This document shows, in pieces, positions 1 to 10,279 of a stretch of DNA of 64,000 bases. The translations under genes and the position numbers were made by a program. Positions within the stretch are counted from its first letter, which is position 1. Every line of letters starts with the position of its first letter. The DNA lies in contig JAUIZM010000024.1 in the NCBI GenBank assembly GCA_030848705.1, positions 868,001 through 932,000 of the forward strand, in the 5' to 3' direction. The notes under the pieces were generated by a model. It was not told where the DNA came from and did not search any database. It was given only the letters and a program-made list of their open reading frames with translations. The DNA is from Heracleum sosnowskyi (lineage: Eukaryota > Streptophyta > Magnoliopsida > Apiales > Apiaceae).

Positions 1-183
1 GAATTTCTTGTAAAATAAGTCAAGAATAAAGCTTTACGTGATTTTCATTCATTTATTGAGAGTAACCCTAAATCCTAACAAGTCAATGACGAGGCTCACA
101 AGTTTTATCCTTATTCTACATGTAAGTATCTAAGCTCCAGGCAAATTTTATGTTTAAACAAGACAATAAAGAAGCTCTAAATT
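1..183 (+). repeat. Reference monomer A (183 bp)
   Basis: First A monomer. Its head, GAATTTCTTGTAAAATAAGT, is found only directly after a C monomer and so marks the start of every unit. From about base 28 it matches B closely. Diagnostic differences from B are one extra base in the head, CAAGAATAAAG instead of CGGGAATAAAG, and usually GAGGCTC (near base 111) where B has GAAGCTC. It contains a HindIII site (AAGCTT at 29-34), a CCCTAAA at 66-72 and ends in CTCTAAATT before B. G+C is 30% (55 of 183). This copy has the CCAGGC variant. Confidence 0.95.
66..72 (+). other. Telomere-like CCCTAAA motif, repeated at 248-254 and 423-429
   Basis: The heptamer CCCTAAA, the complement of the Arabidopsis-type telomere unit TTTAGGG, sits at the same aligned place in A, B and C and recurs in nearly every monomer. 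A few copies are mutated, for example CCATAAA near 1871 and 31636, CCCCAAA near 27662 and 29649, and TCTAAA near 54031. It occurs as a single heptamer per monomer, followed by a degenerate TCCTAA, not as a telomere tract. Its conservation in the diverged C monomer may reflect descent or selection; the sequence cannot say which. Confidence 0.8.
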
Positions 184-365
184 GATTACTTGTTGAATAA
201 GTCGGGAATAAAGCTTCACCTGATTTTCATTAATTTATTGAGAGTAACCCTAAATCCTAACAAGTCAATGACGAAGCTCACAAGTTTTATCCTTATTCTA
301 CATGTAAGTATCTAAGCTCCAAACAAATTTTATGTTTAAACAAGACAATTAAGAAGCTCTAAATG
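184..365 (+). repeat. Reference monomer B (182 bp)
   Basis: First B monomer. The first 32 bases (GATTACTTGTTGAATAAGTC then GGGAATAAAGCT) are shared with C, while the remainder is A-like. B is the only monomer whose copy number varies, from 0 to 4 per unit. A B followed by B is preceded by ...AAATT; the last B before C normally ends ...AAATG. It contains HindIII at 211-216 and CCCTAAA at 248-254. G+C is 31% (56 of 182). This copy has the CTTCACCTG and ATTAATTT variants and GACAATTAAG near its end. Confidence 0.95.
188..202. other. Imperfect dyad in the shared B/C head (also 370-384)
   Basis: ACTTGTTGAATAAGT has seven-base arms around a central G with one mismatch (G opposite T). It lies in the head that B and C share, so it recurs in almost every B and C monomer. 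The A head carries a degraded version (TTCTTGTAAAATAAGT). Short dyads have been proposed as a general property of centromeres that lack CENP-B boxes; that link is inference here. Confidence 0.6.
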
Positions 366-541
366 GATTACTTGTTGAATAAGTCGGGAATAAAGCTCTA
401 AGTGGTTTGGATTGAGAGGAAACCCTAAAATCTAAAAAGTTGGTAATGTGTATATGAAATTAATTGCTTATTCAATAAGTAAATATCTAAGGGTAAATCA
501 AGTTCATTTTTATTTAAAAAGTCAATAATGAAGCTCTAAAT
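366..541 (+). repeat. Reference monomer C (176 bp), diverged
   Basis: First C monomer. It shares its first 32 bases with B and its last 15 or so with both A and B, but the centre is strongly diverged and a few bases shorter: CTCTAAGTGGTTTGGATTGAG, GTGTATATGAAATTAATTGC and CTTATTCAATAAG have no close match in A or B. It still aligns with them across CCCTAAA (423-429) and TATCTAAG. It lacks the HindIII site (AAGCTC instead). G+C is 27% (48 of 176). C always occurs once, at the end of the unit, and is always followed by an A head. Main variants elsewhere are GCATTGAG, TATTCAAGG, TAATTCCTTA, TAATTTCTTA, GGGCAAAT and AAAGAGTC. Confidence 0.95.
467..479. other. Perfect 13-base dyad in monomer C
   Basis: CTTATTCAATAAG has six-base perfect arms around one central base. 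It recurs in most C monomers. It is disrupted in some copies, such as GCTAATTCAATAAG near 28243 and 30771, GCATATTC near 2453, and TTCGATAAG near 34752 and 35474. It is C-specific: the aligned part of A and B reads CTTATTCTACATGTAAG. Confidence 0.7.
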
Positions 542-1623
542 GAATTTCTTGTAAAATAAGTCAAGAATAAAGCTTTACGTGATTTTCATTCATTTATTGA
601 GAGTAACCCTAAATCCTAAAAAGTCAATGACGAGGCTCACAAGTTTTATCCTTATTCTACATGTAAGTATCTAAGCTCCAAACAAATTTTATGTTTAAAC
701 AAGACAATAAAGAAGCTCTAAATTGATTACTTGTTGAATAAGTCGGGAATAAAGCTTTACGTGATTTTCATTCATTTATTGAGAGTAACCCTAAATCCTA
801 ACAAGTCAATGACGAAGCTCACAAGTTTTATCCTTATTCTACATGTAAGTATCTAAGCTCCAAACAAATTTTATGTTTAAAAAAGACAATAAAGAAGCTC
901 TAAATGGATTACTTGTTGAATAAGTCGGGAATAAAGCTCTAAGTGGTTTGGATTGAGAGGAAACCCTAAAATCTAAAAAGTTGGTAATGTGTATATGAAA
1001 TTAATTGCTTATTCAATAAGTAAATATCTAAGGGTAAATCAAGTTCATTTTTATTTAAAAAGTCAATAATGAAGCTCTAAATGAATTTCTTGTAAAATAA
1101 GTCAAGAATAAAGCTTTACGTGATTTTCATTCATTTATTGAGAGTAACCCTAAATCCTAAAAAGTCAATGACGAGGCTCACAAGTTTTATCCTTATTCTA
1201 CATGTAAGTATCTAAGCTCCAAACAAATTTTATGTTTAAACAAGACAATAAAGAAGCTCTAAATTGATTACTTGTTGAATAAGTCCGGAATAAAGCTTTA
1301 CGTGATTTTCATTCATTTATTGAGAGTAACCCTAAATCCTAACAAGTCAATGACGAAGCTCACAAGTTTTATCCTTATTCTACATGTAAGTATCTAAGCT
1401 CCAAACAAATTTTATGTTTAAAAAAGACAATAAAGAAGCTCTAAATGGATTACTTGTTGAATAAGTCGGGAATAAAGCTCTAAGTGGTTTGGATTGAGAG
1501 GAAACCCTAAAATCTAAAAAGTTGGTAATGTGTATATGAAATTAATTGCTTATTCAATAAGTAAATATCTAAGGGTAAATCAAGTTCATTTTTATTTAAA
1601 AAGTCAATAATGAAGCTCTAAAT

Positions 1624-2528
1624 GAATTTCTTGTAAAATAAGTCAAGAATAAAGCTTTACGTGATTTTCATTCATTTATTGAGAGTAACCCTAAATCCTA
1701 ACAAGTCAATGACGAGGCTCACAAGTTTTATCCTTATTCTACATGTAAGTATCTAAGCTCCAAACAAATTTTATGTTTAAACAAGACAATAAAGAAGCTC
1801 TAAATTGATTACTTGTTGAATAAGTCGGGAATAAAGCTTGACCTGATTTTCATTCATTTATTGAGAGTAACCATAAATCCTAACAAGTCAATGACAAGGC
1901 TCACAAGTTTTATCCTAATTCTACATGTAAGTATCTAAGCTCCAAACAAATTTTATGTTTAAACAAGACAATAAAGAAGCTCTAAATTGATTACTTGTTG
2001 AATAAGTCGGGAATAAAGCTTTACGTGATTTTCATTCATTTATTGAGAGTAACCCTAAATCCTAACAAGTCAATGACGAAGCTCACAAGTTTTATCCTTA
2101 TTCTACATGTAAGTATCTAAGCTCCAAACAAATTTTATGTTTAAACAAGACAATAAAGAAGCTCTAAATTGATTACTTGTTGAATAAGTCGGGAATAAAG
2201 CTTTACGTGATTTTCATTCATTTATTGAGAGTAACCCTAAATCCTAACAAGTCAATGACGAAGCTCACAAGTTTTATCCTTATTCTACATGTAAGTATCT
2301 AAGCTCCAAACAAATTTTATGTTAAAACAAGACAATAAAGAAGCTCTAAATGGATTACTTGTTGAATAAGTCGAAAATAAAGCTCTAAGTGGTTTGGATT
2401 GAGAGGAAACCCTAAAATCTAAAAAGTTGGTAATGTGTATATGAAATTAATTGCATATTCAATAAGTAAATATTCAAGGGTAAATGAAGTTCATTTTTAT
2501 TTAAAAAGTCAATAATGAAGCTCTAAAT
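1624..2528 (+). repeat. HOR unit 4, pentamer A-B-B-B-C (905 bp)
   Basis: Monomers start at 1624, 1807, 1989, 2171 and 2353. The first B carries CTTGACCTG, CCATAAATCC and GACAAGG, a combination seen again in unit 57 (offset 29,765 at this marker). The last B has GTTAAAAC, and C has GTCGAAAAT, GCATATTC, TATTCAAGG and AAATGAAG, close to unit 58. Confidence 0.95.
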
Positions 2529-4151
2529 GAATTTCTTGTAAAATAAGTCAAGAATAAAGATTTACGTGATTTTCATTCATTTATTGAGAGTAACCCTAAA
2601 TCCTAACAAGTCAATGACGAGGCTCACGAGTTTTATCCTTATTCTACATGTAAGTATCTAAGCTCCAGGCAAATTTTATGTTTAAACAAGACAATAAACA
2701 AGCTCTAAATTGATTACTTGTTGAATAAGTCGGGAATAAAGCTTCACCTGATTTTCATTCATTTATTGAGAGTAACCATAAATCCTAACAAGTCAATGAC
2801 AAGGCTCACAAGTTTTATCCTTATTCTACATGTAAGTATCTAAGCTCCAAACAAATTTTATGTTTAAAAAAGACAATAAAGAAGCTCTAAATGGATTACT
2901 TGTTGAATAAGTCGGGAATAAAGCTCTAAGTGGTTTGGATTGAGAGGAAACCCTAAAATCTAAAAAGTTGGTAATGTGTATATGAAATTAATTGCTTATT
3001 CAATAAGTAAATATCTAAGGGTAAATCAAGTTCATTTTTATTTAAAAAGTCAATAATGAAGCTCTAAATGAATTTCTTGTAAAATAAGTCAAGAATAAAG
3101 CTTTACGTGATTTTCATTCATTTATTGAGAGTAACCCTAAATCCTAACAAGTCAATGACGAGGCTCACAAGTTTTATCCTTATTCTACATGTAAGTATCT
3201 AAGCTCCAAACAAATTTTATGTTTAAACAAGACAATAAAGAAGCTCTAAATTGATTACTTGTTGAATAAGTCGGGAATAAAGCTTTACGTGATTTTCATT
3301 CATTTATTGAGAGTAACCCTAAATCCTAACAAGTCAATGACGAAGCTCACAAGTTTTATCCTTATTCTACATGTAAGTATCTAAGCTCCAAACAAATTTT
3401 ATGTTTAAAAAAGACAATAAAGAAGCTCTAAATGGATTACTTGTTGAATAAGTCGGGAATAAAGCTCTAAGTGGTTTGGATTGAGAGGAAACCCTAAAAT
3501 CTAACAAGTTGGTAATGTGTATATGAAATTAATTGCTTATTCAATAAGTAAATATCTAAGGGTAAATCAAGTTCATTTTTATTTAAAAAGTCAATAATGA
3601 AGCTCTAAATGAATTTCTTGTAAAATAAGTCAAGAATAAAGCTTTACGTGATTTTCATTCATTTATTGAGAGTAACCCTAAATCCTAACAAGTCAATGAC
3701 GAGGCTCACAAGTTTTATCCTTATTCTACATGTAAGTATCTAAGCTCCAAACAAATTTTATGTTTAAACAAGACAATAAAGAAGCTCTAAATTGATTACT
3801 TGTTGAATAAGTCGGGAATAAAGCTTTACGTGATTTTCATTCATTTATTGAGAGTAACCCTAAATCCTAACAAGTCAATGACGAAGCTCACAAGTTTTAT
3901 CCTTATTCTACATGTAAGTATCTAAGCTCCAAACAAATTTTATGTTTAAAAAAGACAATAAAGAAGCTCTAAATGGATTACTTGTTGAATAAGTCGGGAA
4001 TAAAGCTCTAAGTGGTTTGGATTGAGAGGAAACCCTAAAATCTAAAAAGTTGGTAATGTGTATATGAAATTAATTGCTTATTCAATAAGTAAATATCTAA
4101 GGGTAAATCAAGTTCATTTTTATTTAAAAAGTCAATAATGAAGCTCTAAAT
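2529..4151 (+). repeat. HOR units 5-7, canonical trimers
   Basis: Starts at 2529, 3070 and 3611. Unit 5 has GATTTACGTG (HindIII lost), CACGAG, CCAGGC and the private AATAAACAAGC in A, then CTTCACCTG, CCATAAATCC and GACAAGG in B, like parts of unit 59. Unit 6 has CTAACAAGTTGG in C, shared with unit 10. Together with unit 8 these form the first copy of a 1,982-bp duplication. Confidence 0.95.
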
Positions 4152-4510
4152 GAATTTCTTGTAAAATAAGTCAAGAATAAAGCTTTACGTGATTTTCATT
4201 CATTTATTGAGAGTAACCCTAAATCCTAACAAGTCAATGACGAGGCTCACAAGTTTTATCCTTATTCTACATGTAAGTATCTAAGCTCCAAATAAATTTT
4301 ATGTTTAAACAAGACAATAAAGAAGCTCTAAATGGATTACTTGTTGAATAAGTCGGGAATAAAGCTCTAAGTGGTTTGGATTGAGAGGAAACCCTAAAAT
4401 CTAAAAAGTTGGTAATGTGTATATGAAATTAATTGCTTATTCAATAAGTAAATATCTAAGGGTAAATCAAGTTCATTTTTATTTAAAAAGTCAATAATGA
4501 AGCTCTAAAT
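4152..4510 (+). repeat. HOR unit 8, dimer A-C (359 bp)
   Basis: The A-type monomer 4152-4334 has an A head and GAGGCTC but ends AAATG like a B, and joins C directly, so it is an A/B hybrid. It carries CCAAATAAAT, shared only with unit 12 as far as I noticed. Confidence 0.95.
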
Positions 4511-6133
4511 GAATTTCTTGTAAAATAAGTCAAGAATAAAGCTTTACGTGATTTTCATTCATTTATTGAGAGTAACCCTAAATCCTAAAAAGTCAATGAC
4601 GAGGCTCACAAGTTTTATCCTTATTCTACATGTAAGTATCTAAGCTCCAAACAAATTTTATGTTTAAACAAGACAATAAAGAAGCTCTAAATTGATTACT
4701 TGTTGAATAAGTCGGGAATAAAGCTTTACGTGATTTTCATTCATTTATTGAGAGTAACCCTAAATCCTAACAAGTCAATGACGAAGCTCACAAGTTTTAT
4801 CCTTATTCTACATGTAAGTATCTAAGCTCCAAACAAATTTTATGTTTAAAAAAGACAATAAAGAAGCTCTAAATGGATTACTTGTTGAATAAGTCGGGAA
4901 TAAAGCTCTAAGTGGTTTGGATTGAGAGGAAACCCTAAAATCTAAAAAGTTGGTAATGTGTATATGAAATTAATTGCTTATTCAATAAGTAAATATCTAA
5001 GGGTAAATCAAGTTCATTTTTATTTAAAAAGTCAATAATGAAGCTCTAAATGAATTTCTTGTAAAATAAGTCAAGAATAAAGCTTTACGTGATTTTCATT
5101 CATTTATTGAGAGTAACCCTAAATCCTAACAAGTCAATGACGAGGCTCACAAGTTTTATCCTTATTCTACATGTAAGTATCTAAGCTCCAAACAAATTTT
5201 ATGTTTAAACAAGACAATAAAGAAGCTCTAAATTGATTACTTGTTGAATAAGTCGGGAATAAAGCTTTACGTGATTTTCATTCATTTATTGAGAGTAACC
5301 CTAAATCCTAACAAGTCAATGACGAAGCTCACAAGTTTTATCCTTATTCTACATGTAAGTATCTAAGCTCCAAACAAATTTTATGTTTAAAAAAGACAAT
5401 AAAGAAGCTCTAAATGGATTACTTGTTGAATAAGTCGGGAATAAAGCTCTAAGTGGTTTGGATTGAGAGGAAACCCTAAAATCTAACAAGTTGGTAATGT
5501 GTATATGAAATTAATTGCTTATTCAATAAGTAAATATCTAAGGGTAAATCAAGTTCATTTTTATTTAAAAAGTCAATAATGAAGCTCTAAATGAATTTCT
5601 TGTAAAATAAGTCAAGAATAAAGCTTTACGTGATTTTCATTCATTTATTGAGAGTAACCCTAAATCCTAACAAGTCAATGACGAGGCTCACAAGTTTTAT
5701 CCTTATTCTACATGTAAGTATCTAAGCTCCAAACAAATTTTATGTTTAAACAAGACAATAAAGAAGCTCTAAATTGATTACTTGTTGAATAAGTCGGGAA
5801 TAAAGCTTTACGTGATTTTCATTCATTTATTGAGAGTAACCCTAAATCCTAACAAGTCAATGACGAAGCTCACAAGTTTTATCCTTATTCTACATGTAAG
5901 TATCTAAGCTCCAAACAAATTTTATGTTTAAAAAAGACAATAAAGAAGCTCTAAATGGATTACTTGTTGAATAAGTCGGGAATAAAGCTCTAAGTGGTTT
6001 GGATTGAGAGGAAACCCTAAAATCTAAAAAGTTGGTAATGTGTATATGAAATTAATTACTTATTCAATAAGTAAATATCTAAGGGTAAATCAAGTTCATT
6101 TTTATTTAAAAAGTCAATAATGAAGCTCTAAAT
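4511..6133 (+). repeat. HOR units 9-11, canonical trimers
   Basis: Starts at 4511, 5052 and 5593. All have B with TTTAAAAAAG. Unit 9 begins with the CCTAAAAAGTC form of A, like units 2 and 3. Unit 10 repeats the CTAACAAGTTGG of unit 6. Unit 11 differs from unit 7 by TTAATTACTTA in C. Confidence 0.95.
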
Positions 6134-6492
6134 GAATTTCTTGTAAAATAAGTCAAGAATAAAGCTTTACGTGATTTTCATTCATTTATTGAGAGTAACC
6201 CTAAATCCTAACAAGTCAATGACGAGGCTCACAAGTTTTATCCTTATTCTACATGTAAGTATCTAAGCTCCAAATAAATTTTATGTTTAAACAAGACAAT
6301 AAAGAAGCTCTAAATGGATTACTTGTTGAATAAGTCGGGAATAAAGCTCTAAGTGGTTTGGATTGAGAGGAAACCCTAAAATCTAAAAAGTTGGTAATGT
6401 GTATATGAAATTAATTCCTTATTCAATAAGTAAATATCTAAGGGTAAATCAAGTTCATTTTTATTTAAAAAGTCAATAATGAAGCTCTAAAT
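6134..6492 (+). repeat. HOR unit 12, dimer A-C (359 bp)
   Basis: An A/B hybrid monomer with CCAAATAAAT and AAATG end, followed by C with TAATTCCTTA. It is the 1,982-bp-displaced partner of unit 8. The TAATTCCTTA C variant links it also to units 17, 27, 35, 42 and 47. Confidence 0.95.
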
Positions 6493-7215
6493 GAATTTCT
6501 TGTAAAATAAGTCAAGAATAAAGCTTTACGTGATTTTCATTCATTTATTGAGAGTAACCCTAAATCCTAAAAAGTCAATGACGAGGCTCACAAGTTTTAT
6601 CCTTATTCTACATGTAAGTATCTAAGCTCCAAACAAATTTTATGTTTAAACAAGATAATAAAGAAGTTCTAAATTGATTACTTGTTCAATAAGTCGGGAA
6701 TAAAGCTTTACGTGATTTTCATTCATTTATTGAGAGTAACCCTAAATCCTAACAAGTCAATGCCGAAGCTCACAAGTTTTATCCTTATTCTACATGTAAG
6801 TATCTAAGCTCCAAACAAATTTTATGTTTAAACAAGACAATAAAGAAGCTCTAAATTGATTACTTGTTGAATAAGTCGGGAATAAAGCTTTACGTGATTT
6901 TCATTCATTTATTGAGAGTAACCCTAAATCCTAACAAGTCAATGACGAAGCTCACAAGTTTTATCCTTATTCTACATGTAAGTATCTGAGCTCCAAACAA
7001 ATTTTATGTTTAAACAAGACAATAAAGAAGCTCTAAATGGATTACTTGTTGAATAAGTCGGGAATAAAGCTCTAAGTGGTTTGCATTGAGAGGAAACCCT
7101 AAAATCTAAAAAGTTGGTAATGTGTATATGAAATTAATTGCTTATTCAATAAGTAAATATCTAAGGGTAAATCAAGTTCATTTTTATTTAAAAAGTCAAT
7201 AATGAAGCTCTAAAT
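6493..7215 (+). repeat. HOR unit 13, tetramer A-B-B-C (723 bp)
   Basis: A has CCTAAAAAGTC and the linked tract AAGATAATAA ... GAAGTTCT, which continues into the next head as TTGTTCAATAAG and GCCGAAG. The second B has TATCTGAGCTCC (at 6986), and C has GCATTGAG. Units 36 and 43 have a similar front, and unit 43 matches throughout. Confidence 0.95.
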
Positions 7216-7574
7216 GAATTTCTTGTAAAATAAGTCAAGAATAAAGCTTTACGTGATTTTCATTCATTTATTGAGAGTAACCCTAAATCCTAACAAGTCA
7301 ATGACGAGGCTCACAAGTTTTATCCTTATTCTACATGTAAGTATCTAAGCTCCAAACAAATTTTATGTTTAAACAAGACAATAAAGAAGCTCTAAATGGA
7401 TTACTTGTTGAATAAGTCGGGAATAAAGCTCTAAGTGGTTTGCATTGAGAGGAAACCCTAAAATCTAAAAAGTTGGTAATGTGTATATGAAATTAATTGC
7501 TTATTCAATAGGTAAATATCTAAGGGTAAATCAAGTTCATTTTTATTTAAAAAGTCAATAATGAAGCTCTAAAT
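7216..7574 (+). repeat. HOR unit 14, dimer A-C (359 bp)
   Basis: An A/B hybrid monomer with GAGGCTC, then C with GCATTGAG and AATAGGTAAAT. The AATAGG tag recurs only in dimers 23, 31 and 44, so these four are copies of one ancestral dimer. Confidence 0.95.
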
Positions 7575-8656
7575 GAATTTCTTGTAAAATAAGTCAAGAA
7601 TAAAGCTTTACGTGATTTTCATTCATTTATTGAGAGTAACCCTAAATCCTAAAAAGTCAATGACGAGGCTCACAAGTTTTATCCTTATTCTACATGTAAG
7701 TATCTAAGCTTCAAACAAATTTTATGTTTAAACAAGACAATAAAGAAGCTCTAAATTGATTACTTGTTGAATAAGTCGGGAATAAAGCTTTACGTGATTT
7801 TCATTCATTTATTGAGAGTAACCCTAAATCCTAACAAGTCAATGACGAAGCTCACAAGTTTTATCCTTATTCTACATGTAAGTATCTAAGCTCCAAACAA
7901 ATTTTATGTTTAAAAAAGACAATAAAGAAGCTCTAAATGGATTACTTGTTGAATAAGTCGGGAATAAAGCTCTAAGTGGTTTGGATTGAGAGGAAACCCT
8001 AAAATCTAAAAAGTTGGTAATGTGTATATGAAATTAATTGCTTATTCAATAAGTAAATATTTAAGGGTAAATCAAGTTCATTTTTATTTAAAAAGTCAAT
8101 AATGAAGCTCTAAATGAATTTCTTGTAAAATAAGTCAAGAATAAAGCTTTACGTGATTTTCATTCATTTATTGAGAGTAACCCTAAATCCTAACAAGTCA
8201 ATGACGAGGCTCACAAGTTTTATCCTTATTCTACATGTAAGTATCTAAGCTCCAAACAAATTTTATGTTTAAACAAGACAATAAAGAAGCTCTAAATTGA
8301 TTACTTGTTGAATAAGTCGGGAATAAAGCTTTACGTGATTTTCATTCATTTATTGAGAGTAACCCTAAATCCTAACAAGTCAATGACGAAGCTCACAAGT
8401 TTTATCCTTATTCTACATGTAAGTATCTAAGCTCCAAACAAATTTTATGTTTAAAAAAGACAATAAAGAAGCTCTAAATGGATTACTTGTTGAATAAGTC
8501 GGGAATAAAGCTCTAAGTGGTTTGGATTGAGAGGAAACCCTAAAATCTAAAAAGTTGGTAATGTGTGTATGAAATTAATTGCTTATTCAATAAGTAAATA
8601 TCTAAGGGTAAATCAAGTTCATTTTTATTTAAAAAGTCAATAATGAAGCTCTAAAT
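7575..8656 (+). repeat. HOR units 15-16, canonical trimers
   Basis: Starts at 7575 and 8116. Unit 15 has CCTAAAAAGTC and AAGCTTCAAAC in A (the latter creates an extra HindIII site) and TATTTAAGG in C; the same set recurs in units 24, 32 and 45. Unit 16 has a private GTGTGTATG in C near 8565. Confidence 0.95.
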
Positions 8657-9015
8657 GAATTTCTTGTAAAATAAGTCAAGAATAAAGCTTTACGTGATTT
8701 TCATTCATTTATTGAGAGTAACCCTAAATCCTAACAAGTCAATGACGAGACTCACAAGTTTTATCCTTATTCTACATGTAAGTATCTAAGCTCCAAACAA
8801 ATTTTATGTTTAAACAAGACAATAAAGAAGCTCTAAATGGATTACTTGTTGAATAAGTCGGGAATAAAGCTCTAAGTGGTTTGGATTGAGAGGAAACCCT
8901 AAAATCTAAAAAGTTGGTAATGTGTATATGAAATTAATTCCTTATTCAATAAGTAAATATCTAAGGGTAAATCAAGTTCATTTTTATTTAAAAAGTCAAT
9001 AATGAAGCTCTAAAT
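8657..9015 (+). repeat. HOR unit 17, dimer A-C (359 bp)
   Basis: An A/B hybrid monomer with GAGACTC, then C with TAATTCCTTA. The GAGACTC tag recurs in dimers 27, 35 and 47, again implying block copying of one ancestral dimer. Confidence 0.95.
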
Positions 9016-9738
9016 GAATTTCTTGTAAAATAAGTCAAGAATAAAGCTTTACGTGATTTTCATTCATTTATTGAGAGTAACCCTAAATCCTAAAAAGTCA
9101 ATGACGAGGCTCACAAGTTTTATCCTTATTCTACATGTAAGTATCTAAGCTCCAAACAAATTTTATGTTTAAACAAGATAATAAAGAAGTTCTAAATTGA
9201 TTACTTGTTCAATAAGTCGGGAATAAAGCTTTACGTGATTTTCATTCATTTATTGAGAGTAACCCTAAATCCTAACAAGTCAATGCCGAAGCTCACAAGT
9301 TTTATCCTTATTCTACATGTAAGTATCTAAGCTCCAAACAAATTTTATGTTTAAACAAGACAATAAAGAAGCTCTAAATTGATTACTTGTTGAATAAGTC
9401 GGGAATAAAGCTTTACGTGATTTTCATTCATTTATTGAGAGTAACCCTAAATCCTAACAAGTCAATGACGAAGCTCACATGTTTTATCCTTATTCTACAT
9501 GTAAGTATCTAAGCTCCAAACAAATTTTATGTTTAAACAAGACAATAAAGAAGCTCTAAATGGATTACTTGTTGAATAAGTCGGGAATAAAGCTCTAAGT
9601 GGTTTGGATTGAGAGGAAACCCTAAAATCTAAAAAGTTGGTAATGTGTATATGAAATTAATTGCTTATTCAATAAGTAAATATCTAAGGGTAAATCAAGT
9701 TCATTTTTATTTAAAAAGTCAATAATGAAGCTCTAAAT
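9016..9738 (+). repeat. HOR unit 18, tetramer A-B-B-C (723 bp)
   Basis: It carries the AAGATAATAA / TTGTTCAATAAG / GCCGAAG haplotype across the A-B junction, as units 13, 36, 43 and 48 do. The second B has a private GCTCACATG near 9477, and C has GGATTGAG. Confidence 0.95.
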
Positions 9739-10279
9739 GAATTTCTTGTAAAATAAGTCAAGAATAAAGCTTTACGTGATTTTCATTCATTTATTGAGAG
9801 TAACCCTAAATCCTAACAAGTCAATGACGAGGCTCACAAGTTTTATCCTTATTCTACATGTAAGTATCTAAGCTCCAAACAAATTTTATGTTTAAACAAG
9901 ACAATAAAGAAGCTCTAAATTGATTACTTGTTGAATAAGTCGGGAATAAAGCTTTACGTGATTTTCATTCATTTATTGAGAGTAACCCTAAATCCTAACA
10001 AGTCAATGACGAAGCTCACAAGTTTTATCCTTATTCTACATGTAAGTATCTAAGCTCCAAACAAATTTTATGTTTAAACAAGACAATTAAGAAGCTCTAA
10101 ATGGATTACTTGTTGAATAAGTCGGGAATAAAGCTCTAAGTGGTTTGGATTGAGAGGAAACCCTAAAATCTAAAAAGTTGGTAATGTGTATATGAAATTA
10201 ATTGCTTATTCAATAAGTAAATATCTAAGGGTAAATCAAGTTCATTTTTATTTAAAAAGTCAATAATGAAGCTCTAAAT
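9739..10279 (+). repeat. HOR unit 19, canonical trimer
   Basis: An ordinary A-B-C unit whose B ends with GACAATTAAG, a marker shared with units 1, 38, 50 and 53. It precedes a pentamer, as units 38, 50 and 53 do. Confidence 0.95.

Larger units (their letters stand above)
1..1623 (+). repeat. HOR units 1-3, canonical trimers
   Basis: Three 541-bp A-B-C units starting at 1, 542 and 1083. Unit 1 has CCAGGC in A and CTTCACCTG, ATTAATTT and GACAATTAAG in B, and looks identical to unit 38 at 20018-20558. Units 2 and 3 are nearly identical to each other: A with CCTAAAAAGTC, B with the six-A run TTTAAAAAAG. Unit 3 has a private GTCCGGAAT near 1285. Confidence 0.95.
2850..6492 (+). repeat. 1,982-bp tandem duplication (units 5-8 and 9-12)
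   Basis: From the end of the B in unit 5, positions p and p+1,982 match: the order 3-3-2 monomers repeats with CTAACAAGTTGG (units 6 and 10) and CCAAATAAAT (dimers 8 and 12). The first half of unit 5 differs from unit 9. I noticed two differences within the matching part, both in C (units 11 and 12). Confidence 0.85.
6134..9540 (+). repeat. Block repeated at 22546-25952 (offset 16,412)
   Basis: Units 12-18 and 42-48 have the same size series 2-4-2-3-3-2-4 and the same tags in order (TAATTCCTTA, TATCTGAGC, AATAGG, AAGCTTCAAAC, GAGACTC, AAGATAATAA). Several substitutions separate them, so this copy looks older than the 4,328 and 5,596-bp ones. The C of units 18 and 48 differ (GGATTGAG against GCATTGAG). 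Confidence 0.85.

Noticed and set aside
66..72. True telomere or interstitial telomeric tract
   Set aside because: Only one heptamer occurs per monomer; no tandem CCCTAAA run of two or more perfect units was seen anywhere.
189..207. CENP-B box-like sequence in the B/C head (CTTGTTGAATAAGTCGGGA)
   Set aside because: It begins CTT, contains GTTG and ends CGGGA like the mammalian box, but it is 19 bases instead of 17 and lacks the essential TTCG core, so the two half-motifs are out of register. I treat it as chance.
500..541. Promoter-like TATATGAAA and TTTATTTAAA elements in C
   Set aside because: AT-rich words of this kind are expected by chance at 27% G+C, and there is no transcript or gene to attach them to. 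Satellite transcription is possible but the sequence gives no support.
8565..8575. Single-copy substitutions as functional sites (for example GTGTGTATG in unit 16)
   Set aside because: Isolated private bases are scattered evenly over the array and fit ordinary point mutation after copying.
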